From contig CM070508.1 of assembly GCA_036346375.1 (NCBI GenBank), positions 37,282,862 through 37,346,861 on the forward strand: a DNA stretch of 64,000 bases, written 5' to 3'. Source of the DNA: Guadua angustifolia. Its lineage: Eukaryota > Streptophyta > Magnoliopsida > Poales > Poaceae. The position numbers and the translations under genes are program-made. This document shows positions 10,504 through 20,093 of this stretch, piece by piece. How positions within the stretch are numbered: the stretch's first letter is position 1; each line of letters begins with the position of its first letter. Below the pieces are notes generated by a model. The model searched no databases. It was not told the origin of the DNA and saw nothing but the letters and a program-made list of their open reading frames with translations.

Positions 10504-12402
10504 ATGGCAGGTTCTCAACGACATAGTGCTTGGACCAACAGCATCCTAGGAGAAGAGATAGTTCATATTTCGAGATACAAAGAACGTATGAGCACAATTT
10601 CAACACCACGGGAGGTACATGATGATCACTTAGGAAAGATTAAATTTACATTGCCTTCATTTTCTGGAGAGTACGATCCTAATGCATATATTAATTGGGA
10701 GATAGCGGTAGACAAAGAATTTGCAAAGTATGACATATCTGAAAAACAAAAGATTAGTGCCGCTGTTAAGGTGTTAACGTCACATGCAATACTTTGGTGG
10801 AAGTATATATCTAGACATAATAAAGAACCAAAAACATGGAATTCTTTGAAAAGAATGATGAGAACTAGATATGTTCCTGAATATGTTAGTGATTATTTGC
10901 TTACTAAACTTCAACGCTTGAAACAAGGTTCTAAAACTGTTATGGAATACTATTATGAATTGAAAAATCGTTTGTTGCGTTGTGGTTTACATGAATGTGA
11001 AGAATCTACTGAGCTTAGGTTCATGCGTGGACTTAATCTTGAAATTCGGGATGCTCTTGTTTTTGAAACATATAACTCTCTGTCAGGCTTGATAAAATGT
11101 GCTTGTAGAGTTGAAAACAAGCTTGCTAAATCTTTGAAAGAGTCTTTAGCTTCATTTGAGGTGCCCATTGTTGCACCTCCTGTTGTAGCTAACATTTTGC
11201 AGAAAAGTGAGCACCATCGAGAGGATGAAGAAGAAAATGTGCAAAAAGAAGAGCTCGTTGCTGCTCCATACGTATGTGAAGAGCTGAAAACTAAAGTTGC
11301 ACCTACAACCACTGAGAATGAATTAGAAGGTAATATAAAAGGTATGGACTGTGCACATGGTGAAAATCATTTTGAAGAGATAAAACTATCCATGAATCAT
11401 GCTAACGTAGAGCAACTATCAACAGAATCAATTGCTGATTTTCTTGTGATACATGATGATTTGCTTACTATTCCTGGTGAAAAAGAAGAGTTGTGTGATA
11501 ATACTTTACTTATATCCACGCCACAACTCGTGAATGAACATGAAACTTTTATATTTGAATTAAACCCTTGCGCTGAAAATAAACATGTTATCCACTTTGC
11601 CAGTGAAGAAGATGAGCTTAAATTGATGTCTTCTTTGAATACTTTAGGTTACATTGAATTTGATGTTCTGTGTGATCTAGGAAGTTTCAAGGAAAAGATT
11701 TTTGTACATTCTAATTTGCCATGGTTATCACGAAATATTTTTTATGTTGTTGGCAAACTTAATGATAAAGGTGAGTACGAAGTTCATAGAGTATACATTT
11801 GTTCAAATCTGAAACCTCTATTACGCATGCAACAATGTGATCAATTTGATAATTTCAATATCATATCAAGTAACCATACTTTTGCTTATAATTTATACGA
11901 TAATTTCCATGAAAGGGAGTGTTTGCGTGATTGTGATTCTCGAGCTAGTGATTTGATCACAAGAGATATGCATGTTGCTACGCCCTTTGTCGTTACTAAC
12001 ATTTTGCAGGAGAATGTGACGGAGTTGAGGACGACTCCAATTCAACAAATGGAGAATGATAAGACCATACTCATCGTGGATGTGACCAACGCTACATCAA
12101 TTTGGCGACACTTCACGTCATCCTCTGCATTGTCTACATCTACTAGGAAGGGTGCATCTTCATGGCTTCACCGATCCCCACCAGAGCACGATCAATCAAA
12201 CAGTTGGCCTCCTTGGTCTTTATATGTGGTACCATCACCTACATCAGTTCTACCACCACCATGGCCGCCTCCCATGCTTGATGACGTTTTCAAGAAAGGC
12301 ATGTCTCCACCTCTACCACATGCTAACATATGCTGGAAAGAAGTGTTGAGCTATATGGATAATTATCAGGAGAATCCTCTAAATATTTTTTCTTATCTTT
12401 AA
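10504..12402 (+). CDS. Element C gag-like protein, 632 aa, intact
   Basis: The open frame begins at 10,432, but ATG 10,504 (MAGS) is chosen because gag of elements 1 and B also starts MAG after a similar leader. Residues about 44-205 are a retrotransposon capsid domain: GKIKFTLPSFSGEYDPNAY, ILWWKYIS, MMRTRYVPEY, TVMEYYYELKNRLLRCGL and RGLNLEIRD. There is no CCHC zinc knuckle and no DGG/DSG protease site. Two copies of a linker word, VVANILQ (227-233) and VVTNILQ (496-502), enclose an acidic ~265-residue segment of unknown function with YIEFDVLCDLGSFKEK and GEYEVHRVYICSNL. The second linker runs directly into ELRTTPIQ (507-514), the C-terminal tail motif of CRM polyproteins, then a Pro/Ser-rich tail. 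The frame has no stop or shift, which fits its young LTRs and suggests selection for a capsid working in cis with enzymes in trans. Confidence 0.75.
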   Translation: MAGSQRHSAWTNSILGEEIVHISRYKERMSTISTPREVHDDHLGKIKFTLPSFSGEYDPNAYINWEIAVDKEFAKYDISEKQKISAAVKVLTSHAILWWKYISRHNKEPKTWNSLKRMMRTRYVPEYVSDYLLTKLQRLKQGSKTVMEYYYELKNRLLRCGLHECEESTELRFMRGLNLEIRDALVFETYNSLSGLIKCACRVENKLAKSLKESLASFEVPIVAPPVVANILQKSEHHREDEEENVQKEELVAAPYVCEELKTKVAPTTTENELEGNIKGMDCAHGENHFEEIKLSMNHANVEQLSTESIADFLVIHDDLLTIPGEKEELCDNTLLISTPQLVNEHETFIFELNPCAENKHVIHFASEEDELKLMSSLNTLGYIEFDVLCDLGSFKEKIFVHSNLPWLSRNIFYVVGKLNDKGEYEVHRVYICSNLKPLLRMQQCDQFDNFNIISSNHTFAYNLYDNFHERECLRDCDSRASDLITRDMHVATPFVVTNILQENVTELRTTPIQQMENDKTILIVDVTNATSIWRHFTSSSALSTSTRKGASSWLHRSPPEHDQSNSWPPWSLYVVPSPTSVLPPPWPPPMLDDVFKKGMSPPLPHANICWKEVLSYMDNYQENPLNIFSYL

Positions 12403-12532
12403 AATATATAAAGAGGCGGAGCTACTATTTTTATTTAAATAAATGCAGGACCTATACGAGAATGTTTTGTGCTGAAGACGAGTTAAAAGATGAGCTTGAG
12501 TCGAGGACGACTCAAATGCAAGAAGGGGAGAA
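12403..12532 (+). other. Remnant of polyprotein tail and polypurine tract of element C
   Basis: After the gag stop a short AT-rich stretch ends aaataaatgcagg. It is followed by a second copy of the tail coding motif (DELKDELESRTTQMQ, about 12,471-12,520) in frame with the LTR ORF, then the purine tract caagaaggggagaa (12,519-12,532) before the 3' LTR. The tail motif therefore occurs twice in element C, once fused to gag and once here. Confidence 0.7.
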
Positions 12533-13584
12533 TGATGAGGACATAGCTACGTCGGATACACCCATGGCATCAATGGTCAATGATCAACAAAAATCTCCTT
12601 GTGATCAGCAACATTTGACCCATATAAAAGGACTAATTACCCGATCATACGCACAACAGCTAAATCAACAGGTGAACTCGTTTCTTGTGATGCATAATTG
12701 TATTTTAATGGATGGACCACTACATAATAATGTGCTTGTACTTAGGAATCATGGATTAGAGCAGCAAAGATGTCATCCCTCATCAATACAAGCTAAAGTA
12801 CAAGCTATTCCCGAGATAGAAGCTGAAACGTCCACCCAGGAGCAGTCCATCTTCAACTGGCCATAACTTTTGCATGCGGAGTCCGTTCGGGATGAGTGAG
12901 TACTTGATTGAAAGATAATTTCGTGCTCTTTCCAATGGATCCTGCCTCATCATTAAATTCAGCTTGAGCCGGACGCAGCAAGCAAAACAATCCAGCGGTT
13001 TCAGACTCTTCGAATGCTGCGCCACCATTATTATTTGGATGCGTTCACATGTAATTAGAGGAGTGTGAAACCAATTCCTAGCACTCTTCGGGTGCTGCAC
13101 CACTATTATTGTTTCGATGTGTTCACATGTAATTATAGTGGTGTGAAACCAACTCCTAGCACTCTTCGGGTGCTGCGCCATATAATTAGAGTGGTGTGAA
13201 ACCAACTCCTGGCAGCCTTGTCCTTGGCTATATATAGGACAAACCCCCTATCTATCTCCTTAGGTTTTGTTAAGTTTAGTTACCCCATGTATGGAACTAT
13301 AACCTTGTTCTCCTGACTCGGCTAGAGCAGCAGTAAACAAGTTCAGAACCTCATTTCATGTGTGTGCTTTATCCTTGTTCTTACTAGTTCTTCGATTGCT
13401 TGCAAGAATAGACCTTCGTGGTCAGGTCATCCGGGCTTTTGGCACGGTTGATAACAACTAGGAGTGTGGTTTAGCGATTGCGGGCGCTTATCCTTGTGTG
13501 GTTCGTAGCCGGATCGTCAAAGTCATCCTCCGCCTAATCGAAGTTATCCCCTCACCGGAAGATCGGGCACCCGTGTGCGCATCA
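12533..13584 (+). mobile_element. Element C 3' LTR
   Basis: 1,052 bp, about 99% identical to 7,965-9,016 by hand count. It starts TGATGAGG after the purine tract and ends GCGCATCA before the TATCC duplication. The TATA box is at 13,229-13,236. Confidence 0.92.
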
Positions 13585-13589
13585 TATCC
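13585..13589. repeat. Target-site duplication TATCC (right) of element C
   Basis: Directly follows the LTR terminal CA at 13,584; identical to 7,960-7,964. Confidence 0.9.
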
Positions 13590-13647
13590 CCTCCCGGGTG
13601 GCCCTCACGTCCTGCCATGCAGATACCCGGGGTCCATATACTCCACA
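13590..13647 (-). mobile_element. Element A 3' LTR, part 2
   Basis: The minus strand begins TGTGGAGTATATGG at 13,647 and continues, past element C, into 7,964-7,541. It holds the first ~60 bp of the LTR, the part missing from the truncated 5' LTR at 18,530. Confidence 0.75.
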
Positions 13648-13660
13648 GTAGCCCCCGAGT
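13648..13660 (-). promoter_or_regulatory. Polypurine tract of element A
   Basis: Minus strand actcgggggctac directly before TGTGG. This G-rich tract before the 3' LTR is familiar from many grass gypsy elements. Related words (agcccccgag / agcccccgac on the plus strand) recur at about 14,190 and 14,380. Confidence 0.7.
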
Positions 13661-14479
13661 GCTTTGCGATCGAGTTGCCGCCTTCCTGGTCACAGCCCAA
13701 CTGAATCATGCTTCACACCGAGTGCTTCCAGTTCTTGATGTAGTTTCGGTGGTTTTCTTTCGGTAGAGTGCCCATTGTAGGCAAAGAGATCGTAAAGGAC
13801 TCAATAGAACTCCACGCGTTGAACTATTCCCAACTGTCGCGGCGTACAGCTGGTGGCCCATCATGGGACATACCGCATCCTCAACGATATGCAGAAGTCA
13901 AAACGCTTTTTCCGCTTAAGGCGAAATTCAGCGCCGCTCCTTTTAAATTCATTTGATGCTGATGTCGTCGTTGAAACGTTGGCCTGCACGCGTCGCATCT
14001 AAATTTAGTAGCCCTGAAATCATGTATATACAAAACTTTAGGCAATGTAAAAACAATTCACTCAGATGTGATGTCCGACTGGTTTCTGTATAATCTTGGG
14101 GTTTTTTACTCCTTTTTCTTATTGATTTTGAATTCATCCGAGTGGTCTTGACTCTTTTTTGTTTAAGCACTCTGCCTGACTAGTCTAGCCCCCGAGCGTC
14201 GGGAGTCGGCTCATGGCTCTTTTTCCGTGCACGCATTTTGGGTGACTAAAGTTCGCCGTACATGGGGTTGAGCTTCACAACTTGGAATTAACCTTTTCAG
14301 ATTCATTTGCAATCGTAAGGAAATAAGGAAAAGTATATGATCCGCAAGCGGGGTTGCACATGTGCAACACTATTAGGTGTAGCCCCCGACTTACTGCTTA
14401 ATTGAGTAGCAATTGAGTAGCAAGTCAATAAAGCCAACAATAAGGACATAATTCAGTAAAAAAGCGACTTAGCTGCTTT
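13661..14479 (-). other. Internal non-coding region of element A, 3' part
   Basis: No ORF with recognisable similarity. It contains two further copies of the agcccccgag-type word (about 14,190 and 14,382) and AT-rich spacers. It lies between the minisatellite and the 3' LTR. Confidence 0.6.
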
Positions 14480-16850
14480 ATGCTCCATGTATTCCTGACG
14501 ATCGTGCCGTCCTTGTTCGTGGCACAGGCATGGCTTGTGGCCGTGCCGAAGGTGACGCTCAGGGCGCTGGCGTAGGCTCTTGGCTGTGCCAAAGTTGAAG
14601 CTCGGGGCGCAGATGGCGCCCGGGGCGCAGGCGTGGCTCGTGGCCGTGCCGAAGGTGGCACTCGTGGCGCGGGCGTAGGCTCGTGGCCGTGCCGAAGATG
14701 GCGCTCGGGAAGCAGGCGTAGGCTCGTGACCGTGCCGAAGTTGGCGCTTCGAAGCGCGGCGTGGCTCGTGGCCGTGCGCCGGTTGGCGCTTCGGGCGCGG
14801 CGTGGCTTCGTGGCGTGCGAGATTGGCGCTTCGAAGCGCGGCGGTGCTCAGCGCTGGCGTAAACTCTTAGCCGTCTTGAAGATGGCGCTTCGAAGCGCGG
14901 CGTGGCTTCGTGGCGTCGCGAAAAGTGGCGCTTCGAAGCGCGGCGTGGCTTCGTGGCCGTGCGAAAAGTGGCGCTAAATGGCGCGGCGTAAACTCGTGGT
15001 CGTGCGAAAAGTGGCGCTTCGAAGCGCGGCGTAAACTCTTAGCCGTCGCGGAGGTGGCGCTTCGAAGCGCGGCGTGGCTCTTAGCCATGCCGAAAAGTGG
15101 CGCTGTGGCGCGGCGTAAACTTCGTGGCCGTGCGAAAGTGGCGCTTCGAAGCGCGGCGTAAACGCAGCGTGCGAAAAGTGGCGCTTCGAAGCGCGGCGTA
15201 GCTCTTAGCCATGCGAAGGTGGCGCTTCGAAGCGCGGCGCGGCTCGTGGCGTCGCGATGGCGGCACGCGGGCGCAGTGTGGCTGCGGCGCGTGCGAAGTT
15301 GGCGCTTCGAAGCGCGGCGTGGCTCGTGGCGGTGCGAAGTTGGCGCTTCGAAGCGCGGCGGCTCTCGGCGGCTGGCGTAAAGGTCGTCTGCGAAAATGGC
15401 GCTTCGAAGCGCGGCGTGGCTTCGTGGCGTCTTGCGAAAGTGGCGCTGGCGCGGGCGTAAACTCGTGGCGTCGGCCGAAGATGGCGCTTCGAAGCGCGGC
15501 GTAAGCTTCGTGGCCGTGCGAATTGGCGCTTCGAAGCGCGGCGTGGCTTCGTGGCGTCTTTGAAGATTGGCGCTTCGAAGCGCGGCGTGGCTTCGTGGCC
15601 GTGCGGTTGGCGCTTCGAAGCCGGGCGGCGCCGAGGCGCGGGCGTAAACTCTTAGCCGTCGAAAATGGCGCGAAGCGCGGCGTAAACTTCGTGGCGTCGT
15701 GCGGTTGGTGCTTTCGGCGCGGCGTGGCTCGTGGCCGTGCGAAGTTGGCGCTTCGAAGCGCAGCGTGGCTTCGTGGCGTGCGCCGGTTGGCGCTTCGAAG
15801 CGCGCGGCGCTTCAGCCGGGCGTAAACTCTTGGCCGTGCCAAGATGGCACTCGAAGCGCGGCGTGGCTCGTGGCCGTCTGCGAAAGTGGCGCTAAATGGC
15901 GCGGGCGTAAACTTCGTGGCGTCTTGCGAAAGTGGCGCTTCGAAGCGCGGCGTAAACTCTTAGCCATGCGAAGAGTGGCGCTTCGGCGCGGCGTGGCTCT
16001 TAGCCATGCGAAAAGTGGCGCTAAATGGCGGCGTAAACTTCGTGGCCGCGAAGTAGCGCTTCGGCGCAGGAGTAAACTCTTAGCGTAAGCGAGGTGGCGC
16101 TTCGAAGCGCGGCGTGGCTCTTAGCCGACGCGAAGTGGCGCTTCGAAGCGCGGCGTTGGCTTCGTGGCCGTGCCGATGGCGGCCGGGCGAAGCGCGGCGC
16201 GGCTCATGGCGGCGTGCGAAGTTGGCGCTTCGAAGCGCGGCGTGGCTCGTGGCGTGCCGTTGGCGCTTCGGCGCGGCGGCGCCGAGGCGCGGGCGTAAAC
16301 TCTTAGCCGTGCGAAAATGGCGCTTCGAAGCGCGGCGTGGCTCGTGGCCGTGCGAAAAGTGGCGCTAAATGGCGCTGGCGTAAACTTCGTGGCCGTGCGA
16401 AAAGTGGTGCTCGGAAGCTGGCGTAAACTCTTAGCCGTGCGAAGTGGCGCTTCGAAGCGCGGCGTAGCTCTTAGCCATGCGAAGGTGGCGCTTCGAAGCG
16501 CGGCGTTAGCTTCGTGGCCTTGCCGATGGCGGTGCGCGCGGCGCGGCGTGGCTCATGGCCGTGCCGGTTGGCGCTTCGAAGCGCGGCGTGGCTCGTGGCC
16601 GTGCGGTTGGCGCTTCGGCGCGGCGGCGCTTCGAGGCGCGGGCGTAAACTCTTGCCGTCGAAAGATGGCGCTTCGAAGCGCGGCGTGGCTCGTGGCCGTG
16701 CGAAGAGTGGCGCTGTGGCGCGGCGTAGGCTTCGTGGCCGTGCGAAAGATGGCGCTTCGGGGCGCATGCGTAGGCTCGTGGCCGTGCTGAAGTTGGCGCT
16801 CGGGGCGCAGGCGTAGGCTCGTCGCCGTGCCGGAGTTGACGCTCCTGGGT
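14480..16850. repeat. GC-rich ~44-bp minisatellite inside element A
   Basis: About 50 degenerate units of roughly 40-60 bp. Units at both edges read ggcgctcggggcgcaggcg then taggctcgtggccgtgcc. Interior units change to ggcgcttcgaagcgcggcg followed by tggctcgtggccgtgcgaa or taaactcttagccgtgcg. The palindrome cttcgaag recurs in most interior units. Long open frames on both strands (ALRSAAWL-type and RRASKRH-type peptides) are by-products of the GC-rich repeat. Confidence 0.9.
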
Positions 16851-17279
16851 TGTTTGTTGTAGCCAGCAAAATCGAGGGCTGAGCGTCTGACCCGAGTTTA
16901 ATGTCGACAAATCAGTCGGTGGAAGCGCCAGGTTTAGTGCCTCGATGCATTATATGTGTCAGGCTTAATACCGACACCAAAATAATTTCCTGAAACAACA
17001 ATCAGAGAGGAATCTGAGTAGTATATATCTTTTTGCAAAAAAACTACCCGAGTGATCTGAATAATTTTTTAAGCCACTTGGATATATATGAAAATTAAGT
17101 TGCATATTTGAATGCAAAATTCAAATATTAAAAAGACTTAGCTGTTTAGCTCGCCGACTAATTTTGGCCTGGTTCCAAGTGGTCGGATCGCCGAGCTCTG
17201 TTTCTCTCTGATTTAATTGCTTCTCCATGGGAATTAATGCTTGTGACGTGCGTGTCCTGAACTCCTAGGACGTGATGCC
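16851..17279 (-). other. AT-rich spacer of element A
   Basis: Between the minisatellite and the GC-rich segment near the 5' LTR. It holds no supported ORF and no recognisable element. Confidence 0.5.
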
Positions 17280-17424
17280 TTAGGAACCCCGCTCGCTTCC
17301 CTGATCATTGCACGCAGCGCCTTGCTCTGATATTGCCTCGCCGAGAAATCGCGCCTTGCCCTGATCTGCTGCGCCCGGGACAAAATCTTCTACTGCAGGA
17401 CGCGTTGCGCCGATCGATCGCTTT

Positions 17425-18108
17425 TCACGCGCTACCTGATTTTGATCGCGCAGACTTGTGTGAAGGTGTTGATGCCGAGGTGCGCCACGGATTCGGCGAG
17501 CGCGTCGCGGTGGACGGTGACGTAGACCTCCGATGGGGCCCTGCTGCATGTAGCCATAACGATCGCTGCAAGTGCTCCGGTTTCGGCCAGACGCCACGAG
17601 TTGCCAGCATACCTCTGATGGGGCCCTGCTTCATGCGCCTGCGAGTGCCTCCCTCACGTCCCCATCGTGCGCGCCCTGCTGCATCGAAGACCGCGCCATT
17701 GCCGCTTTGCTTACGCCATTGCGAGCCACACGCTGCGGCCGAGCGCCTTGGCTCCGTCGCCCACGCCCGCGCCGCCGGATCATCGCCTCGCCTCCAGCGT
17801 CGCAGACGCCGATCGAAGCCGATCCGGGCGTGGCGATCTGGCGCCAGCTCGCCGATTGGTCGATCCGGGCGCGATGTCGAAGCCGATCCGGGCGCGGCGA
17901 TCAGCGCCAAGTGTAGATGCTTCGAGGCTTTTTGGAGTAGATATCTTCTTACTCGCATACGTTGCACGCATGCATTGATCTTCAAGCTTGTCTCTCTAGC
18001 CGCCGGAAAAGCAAAACGCTGATTATTTCTACAGGCATGATCAAAACAGCCAAACTTCTTCGGCCGCCGCAAAAAGCTGTCGCCACCAATGCTGTCGAAG
18101 ATTGCCAT
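17425..18108 (-). CDS. Hypothetical ORF after the PBS of element A
   Basis: A 227-codon frame starts (MAIFDSIGGDSF) 22 bp downstream of the PBS motif, where an element's first ORF would begin. It has no gag, protease or other domain that can be recognised. Its composition is Arg/Ala/Pro-rich, and the plus strand is also open over the same GC-rich stretch, so it may be a chance frame. It could be a remnant of the parental element's first exon or of a captured host fragment. No function is proposed. Confidence 0.25.
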   Translation of the reverse strand: MAIFDSIGGDSFLRRPKKFGCFDHACRNNQRFAFPAARETSLKINACVQRMRVRRYLLQKASKHLHLALIAAPGSASTSRPDRPIGELAPDRHARIGFDRRLRRWRRGDDPAARAWATEPRRSAAACGSQWRKQSGNGAVFDAAGRARWGREGGTRRRMKQGPIRGMLATRGVWPKPEHLQRSLWLHAAGPHRRSTSPSTATRSPNPWRTSASTPSHKSARSKSGSA

Positions 18109-18130
18109 CGAGCTTGATTGATCTTAGCGC

Positions 18131-18152
18131 AGCCCCTACCTGGCGCGCCAAC
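18131..18152 (-). promoter_or_regulatory. Primer binding site region of element A
   Basis: Directly after the LTR end CGTCGACA the minus strand reads GTTGGCGCGCCAGGTAGGGG. This is the sequence class found after the 5' LTR in many grass gypsy elements, and it differs from the Met-type PBS of elements B and C. Confidence 0.7.
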
Positions 18153-18530
18153 TGTCGACGTTTGTTACCGACAATAATGAAAAGGGGGCTACGCGCTGGA
18201 CCCAAACTCGATGGTAGCACAAGAACACCCGATGTATCTGAGTTCGGGCTCTCACGGTGGAGATAATACCCTAGTCTGTGCTCTCGGAATTATATGTGGC
18301 TAGGCGATTGCCGATGAGATGTTCTCTTCCGTCCTCCTCCTTCTCCCCACCCCCTTTATATAGCGGAGGAGGGCGGTTACAAGGGAGAGTCCTAATCAGT
18401 TACAAGGTGGAGATTATATCTCTTTCCTTATCCGTTTAATATGATAGCGGATAGGATTACAATTGTATCCTCCCTAAGCAGGGTCTGTTTCTATCTTCTG
18501 GGTTTCCTTGCTGCGCATGGCAGCCTGCCT
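18153..18530 (-). mobile_element. Element A 5' LTR, outer end truncated
   Basis: Matches 7,541-7,922 with small indels; TATA-like TATATAAA on the minus strand at 18,362-18,355. Homology stops at 18,530 (gcctgcct), where element B protease begins. The first ~100 bp of the LTR present at 7,923-7,964 plus 13,590-13,647 are missing here. Confidence 0.82.
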
Positions 18531-20093
18531 TGCGGTTTAGTGGCCAATGAGAGCTTGGTAACAATGTCAGAGCTAGCCAAGTTATTGCAGCTTCCACCAT
18601 CAATGATCACTCGGCATGCACGTTCCTTCACAACACACTTACTTTGGAATAGAGTGTGTCGCTGATTTTGTTCAGTTTTCTCCACTTGTGCACTTAGTAC
18701 GCACTGCACAATAAGGCTCTCATATCGCTCAGCATGCACAGTACCTATGTGTTCTTCTTCGGAATCTCCAGAACCTGCATGGTCAGCTGCAAGCAAAGCA
18801 CGTGTTTCCTCATCCAATTCACTAGCCGAGGAATACTCACCATTGTCTTTCACAATCAGCACTCGTTTGGACGGGCATTCGCTCTGCACATGTCCAAACC
18901 TCTTGCATTGATGACATTGAATATCTCTGGTTCGCCCTGTTGAAGCAACTGATGAGGCACTCTTGGCAGGTACTTGAGCAACACCTTTTGACCCTTTAGA
19001 CGCCCGTGGAGTTGTCGGGGAAGCGACAACACGTGACCTGTTGTTTGAAGTAGAAGGTGTCGGCGTGCGACTTGTATGGACTGCCGAAAAACGGGAAGTC
19101 GACGAAGTATGGCGCCCTGCAGAAAAGTTAGTCCTCATGCCAATGCGGCGTCCCTGCACTTCTCTTTCAGCTTTGCATGCAAGGTGAAATAAACGAGTGA
19201 TAGTATTATATTCCTTATATGCAAGAATGTCTTGGATTTCTCGGTTTAAGCCTCCCATAAACCTAGCCATAGCACACTCCTCATTTTCTACCATTCCACA
19301 ATGCAGCATACCAATTTGCAACTCTTGGTAGTACTCCTCTACACTCTTGCTATCCTGCCTCAATTGTTGCAACTTCTGTAACAAATCACACGCATAATAC
19401 GAAGGAACAAATCTAGCACGCATGACTCGTTTTAACTGATCCCAAGTTTGTGGTGCTGCATGTGCTTGTGTCTGACGATACTCACTCCACCAAGCGAAGC
19501 AAAATCGATAAACTCACTAGTGGCAGCCCTAACCCTTTTGTTTTCAGGAAAATCATGGCAAGCAAATTTCTGATCGACTGCTAATTCCCATGTAAGATAA
19601 GCATCAGGATCATATTTACCATCAAAAGGAGGCATGGTGAACTTAACCTTACCAAGAGAATCATCATGGTCACGTACCTCATGCCTGGGGCGCAAAGGAC
19701 CCATACCATGCCGGTTGCGGTGAAGCTGACGCCGTGCAAAATCTTCCTCAAGCTCCGAGTCAGCAGCGTAGTTGTCGACGTTTTCATCCACCTCGCTGCC
19801 CAAAACACCATTACCGCGTGCAGCAAGAGGTACTCGACCCATCTCCTCAAGGCGCCGCAATACCTCTGTCAGGTTGGTATTGATGGTGCCAACGGAAGCC
19901 TCCAAATTTGTCAGCCTAGTGTTGGTGTCAATCGGCGATCTCCAACCGACCAAGATGTTCATTTGTAACACGGACATCCTCATCTGAGATCCTCTGTTTG
20001 CCGCTTTATTGTGGTTGCAAAATGTTGTATGATGCCTTTAGTACGAGGTGAATGCGATGCGCTATCCTCCGAGTAACCCATGTTTCCTGCCAT
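18531..20093 (-). pseudogene. Element B gag and protease N-terminus
   Basis: The minus strand starts at ATG 20,093 (MAGNMGYSED). The capsid core includes GKVKFTMPPFDGKYDPDAYL, ATSEFIDFAS, RARFVPSYYACDLLQ, EEYYQELQIGMLHCG and GGLNREIQDILAYKEYN. The CCHC knuckle CHQCKRFGHVQSEC (18,916-18,875) is intact, and the protease site DGGSCNNLASS is near 18,600. Frames break near 19,985 and by a one-base loss near 19,487 (the WW of the gag core). After LSLATKP the sequence is cut by element A. The remaining protease resumes at 7,540 with GRTNQYSF, leaving about 62 residues deleted relative to element 1. Confidence 0.87.

Larger units (their letters stand above)
7965..13584 (+). mobile_element. Element C: young gag-only (TR-GAG / noaCR-like) retrotransposon
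   Basis: Complete 5,620-bp element: two equal-length 1,052-bp LTRs (TGATGAGGACATAGC...GCGCATCA), TATCC target duplications, an initiator-Met PBS, one intact gag-like ORF (10,504-12,402), no protease, RT, RNase H or integrase, and a purine tract before the 3' LTR. By eye the LTRs differ at about 11 sites with no indel (~1%). With the commonly used grass rate of 1.3e-8 per site per year that is roughly 0.4 million years. The LTR start, PBS and tail motif (ESRTTQMQ) match CRM/CRR-type elements, so mobilisation by an autonomous CRM relative is likely. It inserted in the 3' LTR of element A in the opposite orientation. Confidence 0.9.
7541..18530 (-). mobile_element. Element A: non-coding LTR retrotransposon nested in B
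   Basis: Minus-strand element with ~482-bp LTRs (TGTGGAG...CGTCGACA), a PBS region reading TTGGCGCGCCAGGTAGGGG (18,150-18,132) and a PPT/LTR junction ctcgggggctac|TGTGG at 13,648-13,660. Its internal part contains no gag or pol but a ~2.4-kb GC-rich minisatellite, which makes it a large non-autonomous (LARD-like) element. Element C sits in its 3' LTR. No target duplication survives: the left edge is intact, but the outer ~100 bp of the 5' LTR and the adjacent ~186 bp of element B protease are missing. One deletion across that edge explains both. Confidence 0.8.

Noticed and set aside
14424..16910. Long overlapping GC-rich ORFs (ALRSAAWL and RRASKRH repeats)
   Set aside because: Open frames on both strands over a GC-rich minisatellite, with no start context or domain. 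Explained by base composition.
17333..18022. Plus-strand 229-codon ORF in element A
   Set aside because: It overlaps the minus-strand frame in a GC-rich stretch and extends through the PBS-proximal region in the wrong orientation. No domain recognised.
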